The notes beneath the pieces are model-generated. The model saw only the letters and a list, made by a program, of their open reading frames with translations, did not search any database and was not told where the DNA came from. This document shows positions 32,985 to 44,655 of a stretch of 64,000 nt of DNA, piece after piece. Source of the DNA: Phoronis australis (taxonomy: Eukaryota; Phoronida; Phoronidae); contig NMRA01000214.1 in the NCBI GenBank assembly GCA_002633005.1, positions 270,414 through 334,413 of the forward strand. Reading direction: 5' to 3'. The translations under genes and the position numbers were made by a program. Position 1 is the stretch's first letter. Each line of letters opens with the position of its first letter.

Positions 32985-33349
32985 TGATGATGTCTTACCC
33001 TATACATGAAGGAGGCTGCAGGTGCGTAACTTCTGTCATTAATTACATTTTTGTCTGGCTGATTACTGTTACAGTTCTCCACCTGTGGCAACTGTTTGGT
33101 GTACAGGTAGTTGTTATACATATATGTTTCAAGTGTCGGCTGTATTTTACGGTAGTTGTACATTGGGTTATACTCATACATTAGTGTTCGGGTCGTGATG
33201 ACGCACATTTATTCAAATGGATATTCACTGAGAAGACTATGGGTTTGAGAGAAGAACTGCTGTCCGTGTAAATACTCTGAATATACATTTGAATTTAATA
33301 ATATGTATTTCTGTATGAGTAAGCAAAGCCTACGATGTACAATAAGTGG

Positions 33350-33388
33350 TATTATTACAATTATTATTATTATTATTATTATTATTAA
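33350..33388. repeat. ATT microsatellite
   Basis: A nearly pure ATT run with one ACA interruption, in the first satellite unit. It is absent from the other units, so it expanded locally. Confidence 0.9.
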
Positions 33389-33522
33389 ATGGATATATAT
33401 ATCCATCTATCAAATGTATTGTCATTAGCTTGCACTAGACGTTTGTTACTTGACTTGCTGAATTTAACGCTCTTTCTAATCCCGACTAACAACTGTACTA
33501 ACATACTAACTAGGGCCCTAAC

Positions 33523-34175
33523 GTGCGTCCCGTTTTATGGACTCCAGATCCTATTTGTCACGGGTTTTTGTGTCCCGGTGTTTTGCATAGACGCTAAACG
33601 GAAGAGTGTGGAAGTTTTAGCAACACTTGAAATTTAGGCCCACATGACAGTTGTCAGGTGCTTTTCGATCCTGATTTAGGGCATAAGTTCAACAAATAAT
33701 AAAGTAACGTGTTATTTATATGCATTCTCCTTAGTTGCATTGGATTCTGGTCGTTGTCAGATAAAGCAATGCCCCCTGGAATTTTGGAATGCTAGCTCAC
33801 TTCTTGAAAATGCGCGTTTAGTTTTCGAGATTTCGGCTTGGTCGCAAACGGCGAACTTGGGTATGTTAATTTCCTTGGCTCACCGAACACTGACCAATGA
33901 CACATAGAACTCGGTGTGAAAGTAGCCATTGTCCCCCTGGAGAAGTTGTCCGACTTACGTGTATTTGAAGGAAGCATCCGGCTAATCCACTGATTAACGT
34001 GCCAGTACACCGGCATTCAAATACATGCAGCAAGGACATTCTCTGCAGGGGGACAAACACAGCTACCACACCAGGACACAGAACTCCGTCCGATGCAATG
34101 AAAACTGGTCATACCGAACCCGGGACACGTACATACAGTGTATGTAGAATCGCGATATGCATAAAACGGGAACAC
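33523..34175. mobile_element. Insertion with short TIRs in the first satellite unit
   Basis: Compared with other units, extra sequence begins just after CCCTAAC at 33522. Its ends are inverted: GTGCGTCCCGTTTTAT (33523-33538) and ATAAAACGGGAACAC (34161-34175). No transposase is recognised. The right boundary is less certain because the satellite is also partly deleted there. Confidence 0.5.
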
Positions 34176-35380
34176 ATCAGGTGACCCCCAACATATGGAT
34201 CAGAACAATGGTTCCCGCGATCGATAACTGCCTTGGTAGATTTTTCAGTTAATCTTGATGTGTCAACTTGAAAACAATAGTTGATTTGCCGATTGTCTGT
34301 AAATTTCATTACTGAACGTTTTTGTCTAGTTGCACGCCATACCCATACATAAACGACAAGCTGCGACCCACGGATAACCAAGACTAAAGAAAGGTGGAAG
34401 ACGAAAATTAAGAAGATAATCTAACAGGGGTTTATGTAATGTAACGTTGCTTGCGTATCATACTGTATTAGTATAAATAGGGTACAGCTCGATTCTCCAA
34501 AGGTTCACAAGTTCGAACTCTCATAATACCACAAATGAATAAAAAGGCATTATAAGGCCGAAGGTTCACAAATCCGACAGAAAGAAAAAAAACTAGTTAG
34601 TTCGAAACTAGTCCGAAGGTCTATGATGCCAGAAACCAGCGATTCAAAGTCAACGACAGCCAAGCAGCAAAATTTTGGCGGCGATAAACCATACTTCGAA
34701 CATGTAAACAACTACAGCAACTCAGTGAATCGCCCAACTTCATGTTTCGATCCCGTTTTGAGAGGCACAGGCTCTTCGAAGTATTAGTTTCAAGCAGCCG
34801 TGTGCAAATAAATCCCTGAACGTTTTGCTCAAAATCACTGTTCGGAACCTAGTGTCATGAAAGTTCAAATTTATAACCTTCGGTAGGTTTTCATAATTGT
34901 GTGGATAAGTCTTCAGATTTATGGATTTTTAGACTTGCAGACCTTGCAACCCATGAATACCTTAATTTCATATAAACTCTGTACACATTCTTTCTCACTT
35001 GAAGTTTTCTATTCAGGTCATATAAGGTTGATCACTTCTTATTGTACAATTTTTAGCGACTTGGCAAGTCGTCGAACTAGTGGACTTTGGCTGACTAGTG
35101 TACCATTTACCCACGGCACCTGACGTCGCGAGCAGTTACAGTGTACCAAAAGTGCAGAAGGACCACTAACACGAATGACACCAGGGCCAAAGATATGGTG
35201 CCGTTCAGCTGTATCCTGACAGTTACCCCTTTTGACTAAATGTGTGTACTCATTTGAGCCATCAAAACTTGATCAATCACTTGTTTTATTTGAAAAAGCG
35301 AAGTGAAAAATCTACTTCAAGAATACGTCTTTATTCGAGTACACGGCTTCACAACTGGTTTCAGTGCAGTCTCTCAAAAA

Positions 35381-36362
35381 TTGCGTTGGTAATTGTATAA
35401 CTGGGAGATCTTGTCAATATAAAATACACTATAGGCTCTCAGTTCGGGTCGCCTGTATTATATTCCTTCTCGGAAGTGAACTACATTTAGTCTTAATTGC
35501 TGTATTTTATTTGAGCGACTTTGTCATTTGTTAAATAGCTGGGCTTTGTTTAGCATTAAAAGGATACCAAACTCGGTTTTGGCCTACTTACACATACTTA
35601 AAACGACTTTCCCCATCCAGTTCTCTGAAACAAAATAATGCTTTGTAACTTATCGCCAACCCTCAAAAGTCTGAAGAAAATTTTGAAAACTTCTAACAAA
35701 TTCTGCTAAACGGGCAAGCGTGACCTACGCTTTTAACAAGTTACACAGCACCATTGGAAAAGGCCATCCGTCAAGGACCACAACGTGCAATTTATGAGAT
35801 AGGAAGTATAAGTTTTTTCAGTTGGTTCCTGCGTTTATTTTGGAAGATTGACACTGAAGATGAAAAGCAGATGACAGAAAGTGGATTGGTTGACATCATC
35901 AATAAAAGGTTTATCATCCTTACAGGACCATACAAGACCGCGACGTCACGACGGGTTACAGTGCATCAAAAAGTTTCTGCAGTATCACTAATACGACTGA
36001 CAACAGAGTTGAAAAGTGTATTACCGTTCAACTTTCATGAGCAAAAAGCAATTAAAATGTTTTACACTTCAGTTACAAGTTTGTTGGGGCATCTTTTTAC
36101 TTTCCTAACCAAATTTCTTTCAATGTATACTTCACAATATGAAATACACTCACCTCGGCTCAGGTATGTTAAATTCGTCCTCGAAGGTTGATTGGACTTT
36201 ATTGCCAAGTATGCGATTTTAGATAATTTTTTTACAAAATTAAATATTTTAACTCCTTAAATTTTTATATTATTGGAAACTAGAAACCCAAGTAAAATTT
36301 GAAATTTTGATTTTTACTTGTCTGATATTCATAATGATTGCCTCACAAGAATGTTACCCTTA
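35381..36362. other. About 1-kb insertion in the first satellite unit, with a 145-codon open frame
   Basis: Satellite sequence stops after CAGTCTCTCAAAAA and resumes at GTAAAATTTAGCGAAAAAG. In between, a plus-strand frame at 35754-36191 encodes 145 residues, including a hydrophobic C-terminal half. I do not recognise it. No TIRs or target duplication are obvious. Confidence 0.4.
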
Positions 36363-37855
36363 AGTAAAATTTAGCGAAAAAGAAAAGAAAAGCACAGTAA
36401 TAGCAAAACAACGGTATCGATAACAAGATCGAATTTCATTTGATGAAAATGTTCCAAGACGTAATCTCAAAAAACTATTAATGTTCTAAGATATCATCAG
36501 TTTATTTTGAATTCGTTTTGTAAACGGTGTTTAAGTCCTTGGATTTGGAAGTTTTACATAAATCTGGACAGCTATTTCTGAGATATAAAACTTCAAAGTT
36601 GGGGAAATGTACACGATTTTGAAGCTTCAAAAGTCAGAGAAATGTTGACGTTTTTTCTATGGTCATACAGGACCTCGCCACAACTGGCAGTGCACCCGGC
36701 CAAGATGTCGCTGAACCACCAACACAAAATGACACCAGAGTCGGAAAGGTAAAAAATCCCAGGAGTTGCCTCTTACGTGAGGGCGTGCACCATGAGATCC
36801 TGTTTTACCCGATACATGAAGGGCGATAGAGGTGTGTAACTTTCGTTATTGATAACATTTTTGTCTGGCTGACACGTACAGTTACAGTTACCCACCTGTG
36901 ACAAATGTATGGTGTCTAGATAATTGGGTTGTACTCAAGTATTAGTGTTTGGGTTGCGATGACGCACATGTACTTCGAATAGATAAAGCTCTCCATCCAT
37001 CATATCTATTACCATTTGCATGCACTAAGCGTTTGTTACTTGTCCTGCTGGTACATTCGCGTTGACGCTAACACTCTTTTTAATCCCGACTAACCATTGC
37101 AGTAACATACTAACACCAATCCTAACATATTAAGAAATAAGCATGAATAAATCCAAACGACGTTCAAGGTCACAAAATGCATGCTGAGTGGTGTTATTTG
37201 AATTCCTCTCCAAATGCCAAGATCAAATGGAGCTGAACAGTGGTTCCCGTGATCGATTACTACCGTGGCAGGGATAAGGATTTTTGAATTAGTTTCCGAA
37301 TGGCAAATTGAAAACAATAGGTTGATTTATCGACTGTTTGTAAATTTTATTAATGAACGTTTTCCTTTATTTACTTACCATGCCCAAGCCACAACGATGC
37401 GATCCGACTCGCGGATAACCAAGACGGAAGAAGAAGCATGAAAGACTGAAAATTAACAACCGAAGACTAAAATTAAGAAGGAAATTTAAAGTAGCGTGCA
37501 AGTCACAGTGCATTAGTATAAATAAGATGGAGCTCGATACTCCGAAGGTTCGCAAGCCTGAAGGCAAGTTATGTAACATTGAATGATTTTTTTAAAATAC
37601 CCTATCAGGCAAACAAAAACGTTTCTAAAAACAGCCCTATCAAACTGATAGTAAAACAACTAATATTCTTTCAGACTTGTGTTGATCTTCGGATTTATTT
37701 ATTTGTCGACTTGTAAACTTTCGGAGCCATGAATTCCGTAATTTCATACATGTACCTTCCGCCCACAACTGTTCTCATTTGAAGTTTTCAATTAAGATCA
37801 TATGGGTTCATTGTTTCGAGGGGATTAACTTCTTTCAAACCTGATTATAGTTTTT

Positions 37856-39503
37856 ATGCGCAAACGTATTTATATGTGGACTCATTATGCCGTCATCTCC
37901 GTCCATCCGTTCGGTGTGCGGCGTCCGGCGTCAGCTCCAAAACGCCTGGACGTATGTTCAGAAGTTTTGCATTTGTGTTTCTTCTTGGATGGGACGGCAT
38001 GAGCGAACTTTCAGGCGGATCCGACTATTGGTGTGACCCCTAGTGGCAATTTTAGTGTTTTACGTTAACCTCTGTAAGCTAACTTCAAAAGTCCTGAACG
38101 GATTTTTATAAAAATTGGTATATAGGCACCTATTAGTGAGATGAGGCAAACCTTCCGTTTTCAAATGGATTCGACGTAGTTTGCTCCACCTGGTGGCCAT
38201 GTTTTGGTGTTTTCGAGTTTGTTTTTTCGTCCACCCCTCTATCAACCAAACCGCTCAAAGGATGATTGTGAAAATTGACATGTATGACGATGATTTTCCG
38301 ACGACTTCGACTACTATGTCACCTCCTAGTGGCAGTTTTTTTGCGCCTATGGCTGCATGTCCTAAACCGTTCGCAGGATTTTAATAAATTTAGTAAGTGT
38401 ATTATGTGATGTTGACGACGGACGACAACGACTTTCGGACAGATCTGACTACTGGTGTGCCACCTACTGGCAATTTTATTTTTTTACATTTACCTCTGTG
38501 TGTTCAAACGTCCTCAACGTATTTTCATAAAATTTGGCATACGCACATGTTAATTAAGTGACGCTGTCTCTCCGTTTTCAGATGGATTCAACCTAGTTTG
38601 CGCCATCTAGTGGCCATTTTTATTGTTTTCGAGTCTGTTTTTGGCGTCCAGTCATCTATCAACGAAACCGCTTTCAGGATAATTGTGAAAATTGGCATGT
38701 ATGTTTTTACTATAAAGTGTACGGCTGACGATGATTTTCCGACGACTTTGACTACTGTGGAGCCTCCTAGTGGCACTTTTGTTTTTTTGCTCTCATGACT
38801 GTATCTCCTAAACCGTTTGCAGGATCTTTACTTAATTTAGCGATTGTATTTATATGATGTTGACAACGGACAGCGACGACTTCCGGACGGATCTGACTAC
38901 TGGTGTGCCCCCTAGTGGCAATTTTAGTTTTTTACGTTTACCAGTCTGTACCTTCACAGGTCCTCAACAGATTTTCATAAAGTTGTGAATATAGGCATTT
39001 ATTTTTTTGGATGGAATTGAGGTATTTTGCGCGACCTAGTGGCCATTTTTAATGTTTTCAAATCTTGTTTTTCGCGTCCACCCCTCTATCAACGAAATCA
39101 TTCTAGGGATAGTTTTCAAAATTGGCGTACATGTTTTCAGTGCGAAAAGGACGTTTGATGATGGCAACTGACTAGTGTGGCGATATCTCCTAAACCCACT
39201 TCAGGATCTTTATTAAATTCAGTAAGTGTATTTATATGATGATAACAACAGACGGCGACTTTCAGGCGGATCCAACGAACGCTGTGCCCACAAGTGGCAA
39301 TTTCATGTTATTCTGTTTTCCTTTGTTTCTCTGAAGTTCCTTGACAAATTTTTATGAAATATGGGATGTTCCCGTTTTTGGATGGATTGTACGTTTTTGC
39401 GCCATCTAGAGGCCATTTTTATGATACAAATAAATAACCCTAAAAGCACACCATTTGCGATGCATTAGTGGGCGCATTTCAAAGCTCGGCGTTGCTCTTG
39501 TTT
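37856..39503. repeat. Inserted block of a ~145-bp-period repeat with three-phase (~425-bp) higher order
   Basis: The motif CTAGTGGC (or close variants) recurs at 38042, 38192, 38328, 38466, 38609, 38769, 38914, 39039, 39293 and 39409, spacing mostly 125-160 bp. Three subtypes rotate: GGCAATTTT, GGCCATTTTT...GTTTTCGAG, and CCTCCTAGTGGCA. The subtypes recur every 379-448 bp. The block starts ATGCGC..GTATTTATATGTG after a T run and ends GCTCGGCGTTGCTCTTG, and it splits satellite unit 2 in its GTTTTTAGCGACTTGG segment. It behaves like a mobile element with internal tandem repeats. Confidence 0.72.
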
Positions 39504-40110
39504 AGGGACTTGTTCTTTCGTCAAACTACTGGCTGACCAGTATACCATTAACATGGGAGATTTTACAAAAATCTGAACTGCTATTTCTAAGATATCAAAC
39601 CTTTAAAATTAGACAAATGTGGACACTTTCTAGGGCCACGCAACATCTGAAGTAGCAGGACGCTGCCGTTGCCACCACTGGAAGCGAACAAAAATGTCAC
39701 TGAACCGTCACCATGTAATGACACCAGAATAGGAAAAGTAAAACATCCAGGAAACTGCCTCTTCTGTGACGGCGTACGTCATGAGATACTGTCTTACCCA
39801 ATACACAAGGTACGACTGAGGTGCGTTACTTTCGTTATTGATAACATTTTGGACTGGCTGTCACGTGCAGTTACAGTTCTCCACTTGTTACAATCACTGT
39901 TCAGAGCCTCGTGACATGAAATTTCGAATTTTTAGCTTTCGAACTAATGGTCTCGTACTTGTGAGGATGGATTTGTTTACTTGCAAACCTTTGAAGTCGT
40001 GAATACCGCGATTTCATAAATTTGGCCCATACTTTTTTACTTGAAATTTTCAATTCAGATCATATCATTCCATTTTTTCAAGGGGTTGACTTCCTTTTAA
40101 CATTATTGTA

Positions 40111-40275
40111 CAGTCTGTAGCACACCCTTGACAAAGAGCTCATCGCTCGAAACGTGGGGATTTGTTATTTATTTTAGTACCTACGCTCGTCGTTTTATTT
40201 TTACTATTTTATATTCTTATCCCTCGGAAACTGCACGGCATTTCAACATCTATTTGATAACATTGTTCTATGCCT
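40111..40275. repeat. Short insertion resembling a Penelope-type tail with hammerhead-like core
   Basis: This extra sequence in satellite unit 3 includes TTGACAAAGAGCTCATCGCTCGAAACG written as TTGACAA-A-GAGC-TCATC-GCTC-GAAAC: a perfect 4-bp stem followed by GAAAC, like hammerhead stem II. The CTGATGA box is degenerate and no cleavage site is clear. Similar tails occur at ends of Penelope-like elements. The assignment is tentative. Confidence 0.3.
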
Positions 40276-43200
40276 TTTAGATACTTGGCCTTTCGTCAAA
40301 CTATTTGACATTAGGTGACTAGTACACCATCAACATGCAAGATCTGACATTGGGAACAGTGACAGTATACCAAAATTTCTGTAGGACCACTGACAAGAAT
40401 CACACCAGAGGCAAAAAGGATGTTTTCGTCTATTTACACACCATACCCATACCCATACCCCAAAGATAACCTGCGACCTTCGTTGAACCAAAACGAAAGA
40501 AGAAAGATTTAAGACGAAAATTATGAAGGTAAATTATCGTTGCTTGGGTTTCATACTGCATTGTACAGCTCAATACCTCGAAGGTTTTCAAATCAGTGGC
40601 CATAATACAACAAATGAAAATTCATTGAAAAAACCCTATCAGCCTGAATGTTCGCAAATTCGACAAAAAGCTTAGTAGTGCGAAAATAATTTGACGACCA
40701 GAGAGACGAGAAATCAGTGATTGAAAGTTAATGACAAAGGAGCGGCAACATTTTAATGGCGGAAAAACCAAAACTTGAAAATTAAAATAAAAGCGACAGT
40801 TCAGTGCACATTGCCAAACGTTGTTTGGATACGTTACCAAGACACTGGCTGTTTGAAGAATTCGTTTTAAGAAGCCACGTGCTTACGTGACTCTCCAAAC
40901 ATTTTGCTCGAAATCACTGTTCAAAATGCCTCGTGATATGAAAATTCGAACCTTTTGTTTTCGAACTAATGGTCTTTCGGGTTTGTGTGGATATTGATGG
41001 ATTTATTTACTTGCCTGTCTTTGAAAACAAGGAATACCGGCATTTCATAACTTTACCCCAAACTTTTTCTCACTTGTAGTTTTCAGTTCAGATCATATGA
41101 TTTCATTGTTTCCAAAGAGTTAACCTCCTTTTATCATTATTTTAGGTCTTTCAGGTACTTGGCCTTTCGTCGAACTATTTGACTTTGGCTGACCAGTATA
41201 CCATTAACATGCGAGATCTGACATTGCGAGCATGGCAATATACCAAAAATACTGCAGGACCACTGACACGAATCGCACAAGAGTCAAGGTTCCGTTAATT
41301 TGTAAACATCATAGATGCTTCTGGGTTTTACTACAAGTTTGTGCTCCTGTGCGTCATCAAAACATGACGACAATTTTTCGATATGGAAAAGGGAAGTGTA
41401 AAATCTACTAGCCAGTCATTCAGGCATATGTCTTTATTAACGCACAATGACTCACATCTAGTTTCAAGGCATGTTCTCTTAAAAACTATTAAAAGCTAGC
41501 AAAAGCCGAAGACCCATTGTTAATTAAACAATCGTGTCAAAACATGATCGAAAATCATTTGATGAAAAGTTTCGAGAAGTGATCCCAGAAACAATGTTGA
41601 TGTTTTAAATTGTGATTATTGCACTTTCGTTTTGTAAAAGACGTTAAAGTCATAGTATGTGAACGTTTTACATAATTCTGAACTGCTATTTCTGAGATAG
41701 CAACCTTTGAATCAAGAGAAATGTAGACGCTTTTTCTAGGGTCATACAGGATCTGAACTACTGTCAACGGACTAAAGATGTCGTTGAACCACCAACTCAA
41801 AGCGACACCAGAATCGGAAAAATCAAAAATCCCGGAAATTGCCTCTTCCCTCAGGACGTGCGCCATAAGATGCTATCTTATCCAAAATACAAAAGACGGT
41901 AAAGGTGTGTAAATTTCATTGTTAAAACGTTTTGGACTTGCTGATAGGTGCAGTTACAGTTCTCTACCTGTGACAACTGTGTGGTGTCCAGGTCGCTGTA
42001 AAATATTTTAAGTGTTGGCTGGTTTTTAATTGCACGATGGGTTCTTCTAATGTATTAAAGCTTAGGCCGTGATGACACACTTTTAATCCCATGGACAGAT
42101 CTGCCCATTTGGTATTACCATTCGCTTGGACTAGAGGTTTGTTACTTTTCTTGCCTGTGGATTTACGTTATCGCTAACGCACTTTCCAATCCCGCCCAAC
42201 AAAGCACTAACATACAAACACAAGCCCTAACAGACGAAGACATACACCACAAATTAATATAAATGGCGTTCAAGGTCGCAAAAGCCATGCTGAATGGAAT
42301 ATTTGAATCCCTGATCCCATGCAGAAGCAAGATGAAGCTGAGCAGTGCTTCCCGTGGTCGATTCCTGCCGGTGTAGGGAGAAAGATTTTTCAATTGATCT
42401 GCGTACGGCAAATTGAAAACAATTGATAGGTCGATTGTTTGTAAATTTTATCAATACACCTTTTTTCCTATTTACACGCCATACTCATACCCAAAGATAA
42501 CCTTCGTTTAACCAAAACGAAAGAAGACGAAAATTATAAAGCTAAAGTATCGTTAATTGGGTTTTATACTGCAGTGTGTACAGCTCGATACCTTGAACGT
42601 TCTCAAATCCCTTCCCATAATACAACAAATGAAAACATATTTAAAAGAGTGTTATTAGGCCGAAGGTTCACAATTTCGAGAAAAAGCTTAATAGTTCTAA
42701 AACAGTTTGACAAGGACAAGATCTTTTCAATAGATGTGCGTGTGGTTAATTGAAAACAGTCGATTTTTCGATTATTTGTAAATTTTATCAATGCATGTTT
42801 TGTCTATTTACACGCCACACCCAAGCCCCAACAATACCCCCATGACCCTCGGATAACCAAAACGAATTCCGAAAGATTTAAGGTGCAACTTATGAAGGTA
42901 AACTATCATTGCTTGCGTTTCATATTGCATTTACTATAAATAGTGTACAGCTCAATATGTTGAAGGTCGTCAAATCCGTACCCGTAATACGTTAAACGAA
43001 AACGTTTTTAAAAAAAGCCATATCAAATTGCTAGTTGAACAACGGTTTCAGTAACTTAATCGAAGTTTATTTGGTGAAAAGTTCAGAGATGTGATCTCAA
43101 AGACACCGTTGATGTTATAAAATATGATCATTTCATTTTTGTTTCGTGAACGGAGTTTAAATCACAGCATTTGACAGATTTACCTAAATCTGAACTGCTA

Positions 43201-43787
43201 TTTCTGGACGTTTTTCTAGCGTCATACAGGATCTTAACTAGCAGGACCCTGGCCTGGCCCTCACTGTCAACGAACCAAAGATAGCATTGAACCATCACCT
43301 TAAAATGACACCAGAGTCAAAAAGGTAAGAAATCCAGAAAATTGCCTCTTTTTTGAGGGCGTGCACCATGAGATGGTATCAAGGTTCCGTTCACTTGTAA
43401 ATATCATAGAATCTACTAAACGTTTGTACTCCTGTGAGTCATCAAAATATGACAGACACTTCTTTGATTTGGAAAAGCGAAATGAAAAATTTTGTCGCCA
43501 GTCACTCAGGCATCTGACTTTATTGATGTACACTGTTTCACACCTGATTTCAGGGCACAGTTTCTCAAAAACCATAGAGTTTAGCACAAAAAACAAGCGC
43601 TCATTGATAGTAAGAATTTCATTTGAAGAGAATGATCCAAATGTGAAATACGGTTAGCGCTCTAAAATTTGAGCATTTCATTTTCATTTTGTAGAAGGTA
43701 TTTATATCATAGAATTGAAATTTTACATAAATTTGAACAGCTATTTCTGATACGAAGCTTTAAAGTTAGAGAAATGTAGACGTTTTT

Positions 43788-44655
43788 ATTCGCCCGCATA
43801 TTTATATGTGAGTGTTTGTCATCTCTGCCTGCCCGGTTGTCCGGGCATCCGGGATACGGCGTCCACAGCTGTATCTCTTAAATCCTCACAGGACCTTGAT
43901 GAGATATGGCAGATGTGTTTCTATAAGGCTGACGACAGTTGACGACGAATTTCGGACGGATCCGCCTACCGTTTCTTCAAAGGTCGTCGGATTTTCAGAA
44001 AACTTGGCTCATGGGCCAATAAGATGACGCTATCCTCTCGTTTTCGGATGACACCTAATCGCAAATTTTACTGCCCTCGAGTATATTTTTGGCTCCTATC
44101 CCTCCATCAATCAAACCACTCTAAGGATGATTGTGAAAATTGGCATATGTGTTCTTACTGTGAAGAAGGCAGCTGACAACGGCTTTCCGACGACTTCGAC
44201 TACCGTGACACCTCCTAGTGGCATTTTCCTTTGATTTTGCGCCTAGCCCATGGCTCTGCAAGATCTTTATTAAATTTAGCAAGTATCTTATATTAAGTTG
44301 ACAACGGATGACAACGATTTCAGGACGGATTGGACTACCGGTGTACCTCCTAGTGGCAATTTGATTTTCTTTAAAGTTTACCTAAAGTCTGTATATTCAA
44401 AGGTTCTTTGATGGATTTTCATACAATTTGGCAGATAGGCATATATTATTGAAATGGTGCCTATCTTTCATTTCCGGATAGATTGGGAGTATTTTGCGGC
44501 ACCTAGCGGCTATGTTTTACTGTTTTCGAGTATTTTTGTCGTCCGCCCCTCTGTCAACCAAACCACTCTATGGATGATTTTAAAAATTGGCATACACGTT
44601 TTTACTGTAAAAAGGTCGGCTGACGGTCTTGTTCCGACGAAATTGGCGCTTCTTG
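43788..44655. repeat. Second inserted block of the ~145-bp-period repeat
   Basis: It begins ATTCGC..ATATTTATATGTG after a T run, the same terminus and context as the block at 37856, and carries CTCCTAGTGGCA-type motifs at about 44218 and 44351 with a CACCTAGCGGC variant near 44505. It splits satellite unit 5 after GTAGACGTTTTT. The satellite resumes at its TTGAAAA..TTTGTAAA segment, so a satellite deletion accompanied it. Confidence 0.68.

Noticed and set aside
33866-34381. Overlapping minus-strand frames near 34 kb
   Set aside because: They lie across the boundary between a transposon insertion and satellite sequence, and no other unit keeps them open.
34495-34530. GGTTCACAAGTTCGAAC as a tRNA-like internal promoter box
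   Set aside because: No cloverleaf or A box is visible at a suitable distance, and the spacing within the motif does not fit a B box.
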